The notes under the pieces are model-generated. The model was not told the origin of the DNA. It ran no database searches and worked only from the letters and a program-made list of their open reading frames with translations. 64,000 nt of DNA from Gyrodactylus bullatarudis (lineage: Eukaryota; Platyhelminthes; Monogenea; Gyrodactylidea; Gyrodactylidae). The stretch spans positions 324,849 through 388,848 of the forward strand of contig SSNU01000077.1 in the NCBI GenBank assembly GCA_012064415.1. The letters run 5' to 3'. Below are positions 36,503 through 48,320 of this stretch, in pieces (the stretch's first letter is position 1; every line of letters begins with the position of its first letter). Made by a program: the position numbers and the translations under genes.

Positions 36503-39500
36503 TTGAAGAGCTCTCTCGGCTATACTCAAGCTAAAATGAATATTATCAAGTTGTTGTGAGCATTTAGTGCACGTATCCTGATCGAATCATGTTTGGGATG
36601 AGGGAATCCAGCATTCTCATTGGCTGGAGTTAGATTCTTACCAGTTGATCAGTTAGATTATTATCTCTGCATTCTTTACAACTGGAGCACTCTCTTTTTG
36701 TTAAATCTTTGTAAATATTAAAGCATTTCTCTCCTATGAATTCATAACTATAACTGTCGACTGTACTTTTCAGATGACCATGAGATCTTTTGTTTATTTT
36801 ATTGAATAAATTGCCAATTACAACTTTATTCATTCTTTCATTTACTAAATGAAGTAAATTCCTTGAGCAAAAAAATTTTTATTCTATCTAAGACTATCTG
36901 GACTGTTTTTTGACATACAAATACGAATCACTGGATGATTAGTGAATCGTGTGAGAGGTTCTTATGATTTACTAGTGATTCCTGCTTTCACAAGATTCAC
37001 TGTAGATAAATAAATCATATTAGCTTCCAATCTGTAAGTGGGTTAATCTTGAAAAACTTTGGAAAACATTTTCTAGGGTTCTATTTAACAAAGTGCGCAG
37101 GAATTTTCATCAATTTGGTCCTATGAATTAGCTAAATGACCCATTTTTTCATCAATAAAAATAAGATATTTCTTCCTTAATTGAGACCAGCAATCTTCAT
37201 GTACTTGTCTTGACTGACAATCCAATTAACTCTGAAAGAATGCAACTAATTCTATGAATAAAAACGATCAATCAGTCAGGCAGAAAATAGATTTCACGCT
37301 ACAATTGTGGATTGTATCTTCATAAATCTACATTTTACATAACAAAAGAGAGAAAGCATTTTCGAGAATTTAGAGTTATGACTCATTGGGAATTGATTTA
37401 GACTGCTCCTTATCTGATCTTTTTCACACCTCTTGAGAAGAATTCCAATTGGTAAATCTTACCATTCTTGTGAATTCCTTTTCTACACTAGAATTTCAGA
37501 GTAATTTCCAAGTAAACAAGATTCAGCTGACAAGTGGTACTCTTAGCCAGAATTTTTATTGAATTATAAGCAAAAATATTATTCGATCGAGAGACACTAT
37601 GCTAATAACCACGAGAACAATTATTATTTTGATAACTTCAATTTACGAAAACCGGCAGAACAAATATGCCCCATGAAACTTTCACAGATCAGCAATTACT
37701 GTTATGAAGGACTGTAAAAGATGTAAATTGAAATGATATTAAACTATACGATTCAAGAGGAGATTTTTTTTTTGAATCAGTCAATTTGATATTTCTATAT
37801 TTCAAAAAGATCACGAAATCCAAACCAGTGAACTTGAAGAGAGCTACATTTTAGAATCAACCAACATGCTCACTCTGTGTGTGTGTGTGAGTGTGTGTCT
37901 CTCTCGGATGTTCTAAATATGGTTCATGATTATTATTATTAGCACTCTTGAGTTAGTTATTTAGTTAGTTGGAGACTCTTGAGGCTCACTGAACAATGAA
38001 AGAAGTAGTCTACGTGATATTCTGCATTCAATTGAAGACTAATTGAGTTGCGTATGAATGGGAAATCTCTAGTCATTTTCTTTAGCTATTTTTTCGTAAA
38101 GACCTATGAATTACTCATTAAATCATTCCAAGTATATTTGAGATTGAAAGTCAGACATTTTTATCTTCGAAAAACTTGCGAGAAAAATCATTCTATGGTT
38201 ATGGTACATGGTGGCCACTTTTTTCATGTTGGAAACTCATTGAGTATTCAAGATATTCAGGTTATTAAGAAGTAGTAAGAATTCATTGGAAATTGAGCAA
38301 TGTTTTTCTAACATGAATGACAAAAGCGGAGAAGCATGAATACAAAAAAGTTCATTTCTTAGAAAAGTCGAAAATGAGGTTAAAATGTTTATCCTAACCT
38401 ATTGCTCATTATATCAATAAACCTTGTTAGCTGATATATTTTTTTAAAGCTAAAATAAGATATTTTTGTTTATCTAGTGGTCAGACATTTTACATTCATT
38501 CGTTCCTAATATTAGCCAACATTGAATGACAAAATTTTTTAAATTTTTATTGTCTAAATAAAATTGAACAAAGTTAAAATTTACGAGGATAAGAAAAAGT
38601 CTCAAAAAAAGGTTTTCTTACATTGAATAACTATTCTATATATTAGATAATAACTACATTATATACGTATTTCCTAAATGTATCAAGTCTTCATTTCAAA
38701 TAAATTTATTCTCACTTTGCGACACGGAAATGATTTCATATTTTATAATTTATCAACGTTCAATATTGATTTTCTAGAATATCTCACAAGTTTTAGAGCA
38801 ATTAATAGGAAAATTGGCAAAATGTGAAAAATCCGAGAAGTCAACAGTAGGGTAGATTCAATCAATAAACCCTTAATTAAGCGAAAACGGAAGAGAAACA
38901 GCGGTCAGTTACTAATGGATGAATTCATAAAAGGCCCCAATCTGCTGAAGAGACAAAAGTAATGAGTCCATAGTTACAGGATTGCCAATGTTCCCCCCCC
39001 GTCCCAAATTTAGGGATCTCTTTAACCAATGGAAGAGTAGAAAATGTTGCATTGTAAAAGTATAAAGGTTAAGCCCGGGGTTAAGTCTGAAGAGACCCGG
39101 CGAAATAAAACGTTTATCACTTATTATTCGCTTGTTTTCTAATCTTCCTTATGAATCCAAATCAAAATAGTAATATCTTAGATGAAGTTCGACAATATTA
39201 CCGTTCTAAATAGGAAAATTTTTTTTTCCATGATGGAATCTGAAATCTTTAATAAAAAGTAGTAAAAGTAAATTCAAGGTTGGTTATATTTCCAATTATC
39301 AATCTACTTTTACTAATTTCAATCAAAAGAGTATTCTTTTCTCGTAATCAAATTTTACAAATGATCATATTTTGTCCATATCGATCACTATTCTTGCTTC
39401 TTTTGTTTTCATATTCTTGCATTCACGATGGGAAATTTTCTAAACAATCCCTAATTAGGGGAACATTTGGAGATGAGTTCTTCAAAAGATTACCTCAAGC

Positions 39501-40104
39501 TACGATTAGTATTACAGTGCTATAGTTTTTGTTGGTATTTGAGATGCTTTTTGAAATCAAATTGCAGAATGAATGAATTTTATCAACTTTTATGCTGTAA
39601 AAACACAAAAATTTTGTACTGAAATAATACTGTACGTAATAATAATGAAATTCTGAAAATTTCCAATTATTCGAATTTGTATCAAAAAAGAAGAAGCTAT
39701 GATCGGTTCAAAAACTGAATGAACATTGGTGCAGTTTTTATTCTATATATCCGTTTGGATAGGGAAATTTACTAATTTATTTTTATAATTATAAAATAAA
39801 ACTAGGATATTTGTAGCACCTTGAAAACAAGTTTACGATAGCCTTTAAGAGATAAACATTGGTCGGAGGCTTGGCTTGACAGTCCTTCTAGTCTGACTTA
39901 TGCGATAGTTATTCATCTTTTTTCATTGCACAAAGGTTTCTTGCAGGCCTTTCATAATTTTTACCATTTTATTGTGTGAAAATTCGCTATAGAATGATCA
40001 TAAGGGCCTTGAAGGTGATCAATGATCATCATACCTAGATAGGCAAGTGTCAATTCCATAAGAGAGTCAAATGATATCCAACTCATGGTGCAGATGTAGA
40101 TGTG
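36503..40104. other. gene-poor stretch upstream of the peptide gene
   Basis: A 67-codon minus-strand frame at 36630-36833 with several Cys ends at a GTAAG donor and could be a 5' exon spliced to the peptide gene, but its frame would not continue into the signal peptide. A GT-rich microsatellite lies at 37876-37906. A block near 39083-39110 matches the 62-kb hairpin family in reverse orientation. No other exon was found. Confidence 0.4.
37876..37906. repeat. (GT)n microsatellite
   Basis: Alternating TG run, interrupted by single GA units. Confidence 0.85.
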
Positions 40105-40109
40105 TTTTG

Positions 40110-40185
40110 TCTTCGAGAGGAATCGAACCTGGGTCTTCAACGTTGTGAGACAATACTTCTAACCTTAACCCCCGTTGATCTCCTA
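40110..40185 (-). repeat. tRNA-like sequence, possible SINE head or tRNA pseudogene
   Basis: On the minus strand the sequence carries a perfect RNA polymerase III B box (GGTTCGATTCC, plus-strand 40119-40129). Upstream of it, a spacing typical of tRNA leads to TGTCTCACAACG, resembling the anticodon arm of tRNA-Val(CAC), and to a GGGGTTAAGGTTAGAAG D-arm-like segment. The T stem and the acceptor stem do not pair well, so it is unlikely to be a functional tRNA. It could be a decayed tRNA gene or the head of a SINE. Confidence 0.45.
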
Positions 40186-43100
40186 TTACTCAGCACTCAC
40201 ATAGTTTCGACACCACTTTGTCATTGGTTGAATTTATTTTCACAATGTAGAAATTACAGTGACCCCCCCCCAGTAGTAGGTTTTAAAATTCTAATTATTC
40301 AACTTTTACACGATAATAATGGAGAATTGGTCTCAAACTTTTAATTGAAAGAACATCTTTCTATCATAGATATGGAATTTGATTTTTCCAGTCTGGATCT
40401 AATGAACAACTTGAAATTTCTCAAATTGTCGTAAAAATTAATCACACTGGTTCTTTTTATCTATTGATTTATTTTCTAGTCAATCTTATATTGTGATCTA
40501 CAGTTAATTAGTTCATTGTTTTCGTGTCAGAACATCAATGCTTCATTAGCCTCTAATTCATCCCCATAGAAAATCGGAGAAGGAAAGATTAGCTGGAAAA
40601 ATATAATATCTTGACCAGAAAAGATAATCTCATGCATCAAGGTTATTGTTGCTTGTTAACCTCAACTTTTTTCACTCATATAAATTTATGCTACACGAAT
40701 ATACACGAATATTTATTGATTCAAAGGAATCCCATGTCTGGCAAGAAACCAGAAATCTACCCCCAGTAGAGCACTTATAAATGTAGAATGGAATCAAATC
40801 TTTCAAGGGTGAAGAAAACGAATGCGATAGATGACCCTTTTTTATCTGTTAATTGATTAATCTATTTCGATATTCATTTCATAAGACTCCTATATATCTC
40901 GTTCGGAATTAACTATTCAGCTACATTTTGGACATGAATTTTATCATCTCAAATAAATAGCAAACTTGGATAGTTTTTGATATCTGTCAAGAATAATAAT
41001 TATGAATGAATTACAATTGGGCTAATTGGTTGAAATCTACTTGAAAGAGATCAGGCCTATTTCTAATCCAACAACTTTACTTTGTAGATTCAACTAGAGA
41101 GTAAAAAAAGAGGACAGCTGGTTTCTTCAGAGTAATCTAATCTTCCCACTTTTCATTGATTTATTCTATTTGATTTTGAGCATAGTTTAAATAATAATGG
41201 TCTCACTATTCTGTGGTCAATAAAAATTCTCTTTAATGAGTGTAAAATTCAAGAGAGGCCAATAGAAGAGTAATAAAAAGAGAGGGGGTAATGTGAATTT
41301 CCTCCGAACATCAAAGGATCCCTGATTATGAGAGACGTCATTAATATTTCCCACAACACTAACTACTAATTACTAGATTGCAAAAAGGAATAGAGATAAG
41401 GCCATCCTACAGAAAAAGATGCTCAGACCAGGAATAGAGCACTTTTTTCCTTCTTAAGGCTTTTTATTTCAAAATTTCGTCCAAGTCTAGTATTTATGGA
41501 TTCCGATTTATTTTTAATTGTAAAAATTGTCCTTATCATTTCAGTAGAGTTGGTATCGTTCTCACACGAAATTTTCTATTTTTTGTTATTTTTTACTGCT
41601 CAGATTTTGTACTTTACCAAATGCCAAGTTTGTTATTTAATTTTGCTAGTTTTTTTTCGAACAAGTGCAGTTTTCTAACCCCATTCGTAGAGAAAAAGTG
41701 TTTTGTACAAATTTTGACATTAATAAAAAAGTCAAGGAAATACGAGTTACGTGACCAAGATCATATTTTTGTATGCTAATGCAGTAACAGTTTGTAGATC
41801 AGGACAGTTGATATGATCTGTGATTCCACAATTTCATAACATTCTCAAATAAATGGTACTCAATAAATCAGTCATTTACAAACATTTCCAATTCAAAATA
41901 TCCAAAGGTATGACTTTTCTTATGAAATTGGGACACAAGTCTCAATTTCCGAGAATTCTCTTATAACAAAAATTGATTCAGAGGTGAAAAAAAATTGCCA
42001 AATAAGGTTTCTTCAGGATCACGATTAGACAATAAAATCCATCTTGGTATCGTTTCGGGCTTGAATTTTCACTAAAGCTATTTTAAAACTAATGAAACTT
42101 TGATGATTCAAAATCCCTCGAAAATGGTGAATTGGTCGAAAATTTAATTTAATTTCTTGTCTAAATTTGAAGCTCTACATTCAACCTTGATGAAAAAATT
42201 GAGGTTCCTAACTTTATATCAACGAACTTAACTTAAATGACCCATTAAAATCTTTTGCAGAATCAGTTTATTTAAGAATAAACTAGAATATGCCAGTACA
42301 AACTGAATACTTTTACATTGACATCGATATGCAGTTGAGTAGAACCAAAGAAAATGATCCAAAGGTAAGATTTATAAAGTTATCTTGTCAATTTGTTTCA
42401 ACTTTAGCTTATCCGCATTAGTGTTACTTTAGGTTTGAAATGGTGGATACCAAGGGAAATATTTTCAAAAAAATTTCAACAACGTGACAACTTGAATGAA
42501 ATACAATCTGACTTGTTGTTGTGAATAGACTGGGAATATTGTTTGAGAAGCACACGCCTATTGAGAAGAGTTTCATTTTTCACTATTCTCAGAAGAAACT
42601 GTACTCTCTTTCTACGTGCAGATATTCGATAAGATGTAATATTTTTTTCAGTTACAATTCAACTTTTATAATGCTACTAACTTGGTCTGTCTTTTTTTTC
42701 TTCCACGATAAAATGAGCTGAGTTAAATTTCTAAAAAATCTAAAACAAAATTATCAAAGATGTCACACTTTTACAACCCTTGAGAACAAAATTTTTATTG
42801 ATCTAAAAGGTTTAAAAATCTGATACTATGTTTCAGATCAAGATTAGACCATCAAATTTGGTCAAGAAAAAGTTGAACTTTAAAAATTTTGGATCATTCC
42901 CCTTTAGAGAGAATTAGGTCTAAATCCCTAACTTCAAACAAAAACCTAGAAGGATTTAAAAATTATTAATCAACGTATTATCGAAAATTAGAAATACTAA
43001 TAATAATAAGCTTGAATATAATCTTGATCCGAAATACTATCGTATCAAATTGGTTTAAAAAATAAATTGCTTTTTCCAGGCTATACAGAAAAAATGTTGG

Positions 43101-44138
43101 GTTTTTGCAAAAATAGTGAATTCCCATCTTCATGTCAATTACAGGTTTAGATTAAAATTATGTTTGGAATTCCAACCCCTTTGAGCCATAGATCATAGAT
43201 CCCATGAATCAAGTGCATAAAAAAAATAAAACAGACATTGACCTCAATTTCGAAATCAAATTTAAATTTATTTCACACGCGTTCATTCATCAAAAATCCA
43301 TTCCGTCTGTTGTGATGATTATTTTTTAATGAAATATTCAAAAATTCTAATGTTTTATTTTATTATGTAGGAGGTCAAAAATTTCATATCAATTATAAAA
43401 TGCTTTTAAACATTACATTATTAGTATTTTATTATGAGAGTTAACTGATTCGCCTCCCAGAATTTGTTGATCCCAAGCATAACCATTGTTTTCTATCATC
43501 AGAGAAAGTGAAGAAAAAAAGAAGAAATAGTTGGTCTTGAATGAATGATTGTAGAATTGGTGGGACAAAAGATTTTCTCTGTCAACTTTCAATTTTTTCA
43601 TTCTCTCTTGATTAACTACGATTTCAATTCAAGGATCGTTGAATTATCTTGAAAGAACCTTGGAATTATCATCCAATGCTGTATGTTCACACATAATCCA
43701 GACTAATTGCAATTGCAAGAACAAAGCTAGAGCAAAATCATTTCTTTTATGAAAGAAAAAAACTATGAAGGTTCTTCATGTTTTAGGTCAAACTGTGAAA
43801 GTGACGAGAATTTTTCTTCCAGTGTAATAAAAAAATCATTTTAAGTAAATTCTAACGAATCTTGTTTTAATGATGATGCATTTTTTATTTATCCCTTTTA
43901 TTATCAAGAGAGTGTCATTTTCATTGCCTAAGTGTATCATCATGTTGAAAAAAAAATTTTTTTTTCTACTGCAATAAAATTACATGATTATAATTATAAT
44001 TATTAGATAAATAGAGAAATAATTAATTCAGATTTTTTTCAACTCAAAAATCATTATTCCTTAATTTTTTTTGTTAGACAAAATGGATGATTAATCAAAT
44101 TTTTAAGGAAATGTGGAAGAAAATACAAGTAAAATATA
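40186..44138. other. gene-free stretch with dispersed-family fragments
   Basis: Contains a C-run near 40263, internal repeat blocks near 42016 and 42835 and an inverted repeat terminus near 43116 (in reverse complement TGACATGAAGATGGGAATTC). I see no coding exon. Confidence 0.4.
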
Positions 44139-44913
44139 CAGTTGTACCTCAATAAAAAATGTAACAAACCTATCCCTCTCCTCTCTGCCCCTTTTAAGTT
44201 GAGAAAAATAATGTATAGCTACAATAAAGTAGGTTTTTGAGTGTCAAACTTTCCAAAAAATAAAATTCAGTCAAGTTTGATTCATTCGATAGAGAATTTT
44301 CTGCTGATTATTTCTATCTAATAAAAATACCAGATTCGTTTATTTCTTTTCTCATAAAACACTATCAAACATTGGAGCAGTTTTGATTTTGGATTAAAAA
44401 AATATTTTTTCTCCTTTTCGTCTTTTCACACTTTTGACCTATACCCCTCCCCTTATTTACACCCACAATTGGGGAACAACTGTAATTATAGGTTACATCA
44501 CTCCTTCCCCTATAATCACACTGAGATATTCAACGATTAACTGGAAATATTAATGAGTAATCAATCCTTCTTATACAACTACAAATTTCAACGTGCAAAG
44601 AATCGGCATTTGGTGTTTTATTCTCCTGAAAGGGTCCCATTTCATATCCTCTGGATCATTAATTCCCAAAGTTCATCAAAAGGAATTGGTGTTTTATGAG
44701 ACAAGAAATAAACGAATCTGGTATTTTTATTAGATAGAAATAATCAGCAGAAAATTCTCTATCGAATGAATCAAACTTGACTGAATTTTATTTTTTTAGA
44801 AAGTTTGACACTCAAAAACCTACTTTATTGTAGCTATACATTATTTTTCTCCACTTAAAAGGGGCAGAGAGGAGAGGGATAGGTTTGTTACATTTTTTAT
44901 TGAGGTACAACTG
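44139..44913. mobile_element. 775-bp TA-flanked element with about 223-bp terminal inverted repeats
   Basis: The left arm 44139-44361 and right arm 44689-44913 are inverted copies with very few differences. The element starts CAGTTGTACCTCAATAAA, ends with its complement, and is flanked by TA on both sides (44137-44138, 44914-44915). The CAGT start and TA duplication are classic for Tc1-type elements. The inner 330 bp have no transposase. The near identity of the arms suggests recent mobilisation or continued conversion. It ends about 210 bp before the start codon of the SAMHD1-like gene, so it may lie in that promoter. Confidence 0.88.
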
Positions 44914-45125
44914 TACATAGTTGTTTTTAAACGTTTTTTATCTTACTTGATTTTAAAACCTAATAGAAATAAACTTTTAATCTTTTAAAAATTTAATATC
45001 TTGCATAATGGAACCTGTATTGACAAAGACATTTGTAATTTTTTGTTTAAGATTACCCAACATTACATACAATCAAATTAGTTATATAATTTCACGTATA
45101 GAAAACTGTTGAGAAAGAACACACA

Positions 45126-46723
45126 ATGACAGTTAAGGAAACAGTAAGCAACCATAGTTGATAATTTATTTTAGATTATTCGTGACAGTGTACATGATCA
45201 AATATTCGTTGATCCTATTGCACGAGCATTTCTGGATAAAAATGAGTTTGATCGTTTAGCCTTCATTAGCCAGCTTGGCCTTGCCAGCAGAATTTATCCC
45301 TCCGCAACTCACAATAGATTATCTCACTCGATTGGTACATATCATCTGTCAAGGGTCTTGCTAGAATCTATCGAAAAAGAACTGAAAGTGGAAAAGATTA
45401 TAAAAAATTCAATAATGATTGCCTCACTATGCCATGATCTAGGCCATGGACCTTTTTCTCATCTCTGGGAAGGCTTCCTACACATGGACCCAAACTTTAA
45501 GGGGTACTCTGTAAGTAAAACTTGAACTTTTAATGATCTACTAATAACTTGAATTTCATTGAAATTTCCTAGCACGAAAAGATGAGCTGCAAGATCATTA
45601 GGAACATGTCAAACAAATATGCTGACATTAGGGCTTTCCTCGACAACAAGGAATTTGATCTGGATCTTGTTTGTGATCTAATTGTTGGTTATCCATCAGA
45701 GAAATCGGTTTACAACTCAAGTAAACTAAAGTATGCCTTTGAGATCATGTCTAATAATCTCAATGGGATAGATGTGGACAAACTCGACTATTTAAAGAGA
45801 GACGCACAATTTTGTGGTCATTCTGGAACTGTCTTTAATCTAGACAGATTCCTACTCCTCTACAAGCCAAAGATGATACAGTTGCCAGGCGATGAAGAGG
45901 AATGCCTGCACATGTGCCTCAAAGACACTGAGTTTACTCAGGCCAACATCATTTTCTCCACTAGAAACTGCTTCCATCGATCAATCTACAAACATAAAGC
46001 CATCTCTGGCCTAAATCACATGCTAATGGAAACGCTCAAGAGGAATGAAAAGAATTTGAACTTGAGAAAGATCTGCTTTGAAGCCTTCTTCAATGAGAAT
46101 CCGTATTATATGGAAGAGTTTTTCAATTTAACTGATCCTTACGTTTATCAAAAGATGAAAGTAGAGTTTCCAGAAGATAGTAAGCTTTTAATGAGAATCA
46201 GTAACCGTGACTTGTATACTCATCTAATGACTAAACATTTGGTTTATGATGATGACTTTACCAACGATGGTATACCCGAGAGCATTATCATCAAGAAAGG
46301 AGTAGGTTATTCTATTTTGTTTAAGAATTTTTTTTTAAAATAAGAAATCTTTCCCTATTTATAGGCATATGTGCAACACGAAGAGATTGAAAAGCTATTT
46401 TACGATAGGATCATGGGTGAAAAACCGGCGGATGGAGAATTTTTATTTGTTTTGCAAACTTTCAAGTCGAATTCAACAACAAAAGATCCCATCATTGCGT
46501 ATTATCAGGATGAAGCGCCTTTCAAGACCAAATTCAGAACTATAAAAGTGAGAAATTCACTTTTAACATTCTCCTTTTTTAGCTTGTAAAATCTCATGCC
46601 ATATTTGTCTATTGGACTGGGTCTCGATCCAGTGATTCAATCAAATTCATCCAGGAAAAAATAAATCAATATTCATCCTTGATTGATGAAATCATCCAGA
46701 GTCTCTACGAGACCAAGCCTTAG
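45126..46723 (+). CDS. SAMHD1: SAMHD1-like HD-domain dNTP phosphohydrolase
   Basis: Homologue of SAMHD1, which hydrolyses dNTPs to deoxynucleoside and triphosphate and so limits the dNTP pool. Exons: 45126-45143, 45175-45510, 45573-46301, 46365-46547, 46583-46723; 468 residues. Introns are 31, 62, 63 and 35 nt. The metal-binding HD residues are all visible: THNRLSHSIG, LCHDLGHGPFSHLWEG and GIDVDKLDYLKRDA. The TRNCFHRSIYKHKA segment matches the TRNSLHRRAYQHK region of the animal enzyme. The N-terminal SAM domain of vertebrate SAMHD1 (626 residues) is absent; the first exon codes for six residues only. Loss of the SAM domain should leave catalysis intact. An AATAAA signal lies near 46779. Orthology to SAMHD1 is strong; the substrate is inferred from the family. 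Confidence 0.95.
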
Positions 46724-46824
46724 GAGTCATAGCTTTTGATAACGTTTTTGATAATTTTGTACTACTGCCATTTTGAAAAATAAAAAAATTTATTCAAAAA
46801 TATAAATAATATTCAGGCTTCAAA
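46724..46824. terminator. shared convergent 3' region of SAMHD1-like and CCZ1
   Basis: Only 101 bp separate the two stop codons. The stretch is AT-rich, with an AATAAA hexamer on the plus strand near 46779, so the two 3' UTRs probably overlap. Confidence 0.5.
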
Positions 46825-48209
46825 TCACTTGATCAGGAAAATGTATTGAAAGTTTTCATCGATAAACTTCTTATTGACTTCTACAAATAAAAGATGATAA
46901 AACTAAGTTACCTATAGCATTTTTGTATGAATTCTTCTTTAACTTTACTACTGTAGCAATCTCACGATTATTGGTAATCTTTATGAATAGAAATGTTTCA
47001 CCATCAATTCTGACACTCATCTCTCGGTGTAGATAAGATTGATTCTCGTTCAAACTCAAATCTCTGATACCGATCATGGAAAGGAGAAAAAAATTTTCGT
47101 TGTCTTTTGATATCAATTCATAAGCGTTTTTCTGATCGTTCCACGTGTGAAATGAACTGTATCGAATGCTTGATTCAAGGTTCGAATAAAAGTACAATTG
47201 ATTTGGCAAGTTCAAGGCAACATCTAGTTTTGAGTTCAACTTTAAAAATTGTTCAAGGAACTCTTGAAATTGGGGTAAATGATTCAATATTTGACTACAA
47301 TATTTTAAGGAATTTTCATCATCTAAGAAAATATTCTAAGAAATTGAGTTACTCTGAAAGAAGAAGAAAATTTTGAGCTTGTAGTTGAGCAAGTTTAAGT
47401 TCATAAATTCTTGAACATCCTGATCCCCATCCCCCGATTCCAGGAATAAATTTTCAGCTTTATTCAAAATGAAACCCATATTCTCGTTTAACTCTTTATT
47501 ACAATCAGATTTTCTGAATATTAGATGATAGTAGACTGTAAACTTGTTTACATCCAGGTCTGAGTAGACAAGCCGTGAATCATAGACTATGGCAGTATAT
47601 TTTAGTGCTGAAATGGTACTTTTCAATCTGAAAAGTTGACTAGTGAATTTTGTCAATAGACAAGCATTAACCGAAATCGATTTCATTTCAAGAAAAGACT
47701 GAACATAAAAGTCTCCTTCGACGTTGATAAAACTTTCAATAAAAGTCTTGACAATAACCTGCAGTTTTTCAAGATCATCGATCTTAGGAACTCCATAAAC
47801 AAGCTAGAGTAAATAAGTGAATGAAGAACCAACTTTGAAGAGCTGTATGATATTTCCTGAAAAATGAGAAAATATTCGGTCATCGAGAAAGTCAGAGAGA
47901 GGATTTTCTTGTTTCTCCATTATCACAACTAAACTAATATCTTTCGTCAAGTTTACTAGAACCGATGTAGTCTTTGACGTTTTCAGGACTTTAAATTCTT
48001 CATCGAAATTTCTTAAATTATTCATAATTGTTACTTCATGAAGTTATTCAGAGCCTCATAAAAACCTACAAACTTTAGTTTTTCATTCTGACTAGCTTTT
48101 GGATGAAAATAGAGCAATTTTTCAATTTCCTAGAATGTCAATAAAGATTTACTCTGTCTTCTGGCAATTCGATACCTCTTATAAAGCAAAATCTGTACAA
48201 AAATGCCAT
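46825..48209 (-). CDS. CCZ1: CCZ1, subunit of the MON1-CCZ1 Rab7 exchange factor
   Basis: Longin-domain protein that with MON1 activates RAB7 during endosome and lysosome maturation. Exons (minus strand): 48153-48209, 48035-48129, 47834-48011, 47353-47803, 46912-47322, 46825-46880; phases close to 415 residues (human about 480). Introns are 23, 23, 30, 30 and 31 nt. Family matches: LLYFHPKASQNEKLKFVGFY against the ILFYHPNEVEKNEKI block, STISALKYTAIVYDSRLVYS against the ESLNIVKYTAFLYNDQLIWS block, and a C-terminus IEVNKKF..YIFLIK against IEVNEEV..NIFFLD. Read without splicing the gene looks like several broken frames; removing the tiny introns repairs every break. The third intron uses a weaker donor (GTTGGT). 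It shares a short divergent promoter region with CTU2. Confidence 0.93.
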
Positions 48210-48320
48210 TTAATTCTATTTTCTCTTAGACCATAATTTTGTAATATTGGGGTTTTTAAACAAGCTTTTCACTTTTGCTAAGTCTTTTGTTTTAGCTATA
48301 TAATTTTATAAAAAAAAGAA
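48210..48320. promoter_or_regulatory. 111-bp divergent promoter region of CCZ1 and CTU2
   Basis: The two start codons face away from each other with 111 bp between them, so both promoters and both 5' UTRs must fit here. A TATATAATTTTATAA-like stretch lies just left of the CTU2 start. The compactness suggests a bidirectional promoter; the elements themselves are not proven. Confidence 0.55.

Noticed and set aside
36630..36833. Cys-containing 67-codon frame upstream of the peptide gene as a separate protein
   Set aside because: No family match. It ends at a donor site, but the continuing frame meets a stop soon after splicing; at most it is a 5' exon.
40102..40344. 80-codon plus-strand frame near the tRNA-like sequence
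   Set aside because: It runs across the tRNA-like repeat and a C-run; no domain.
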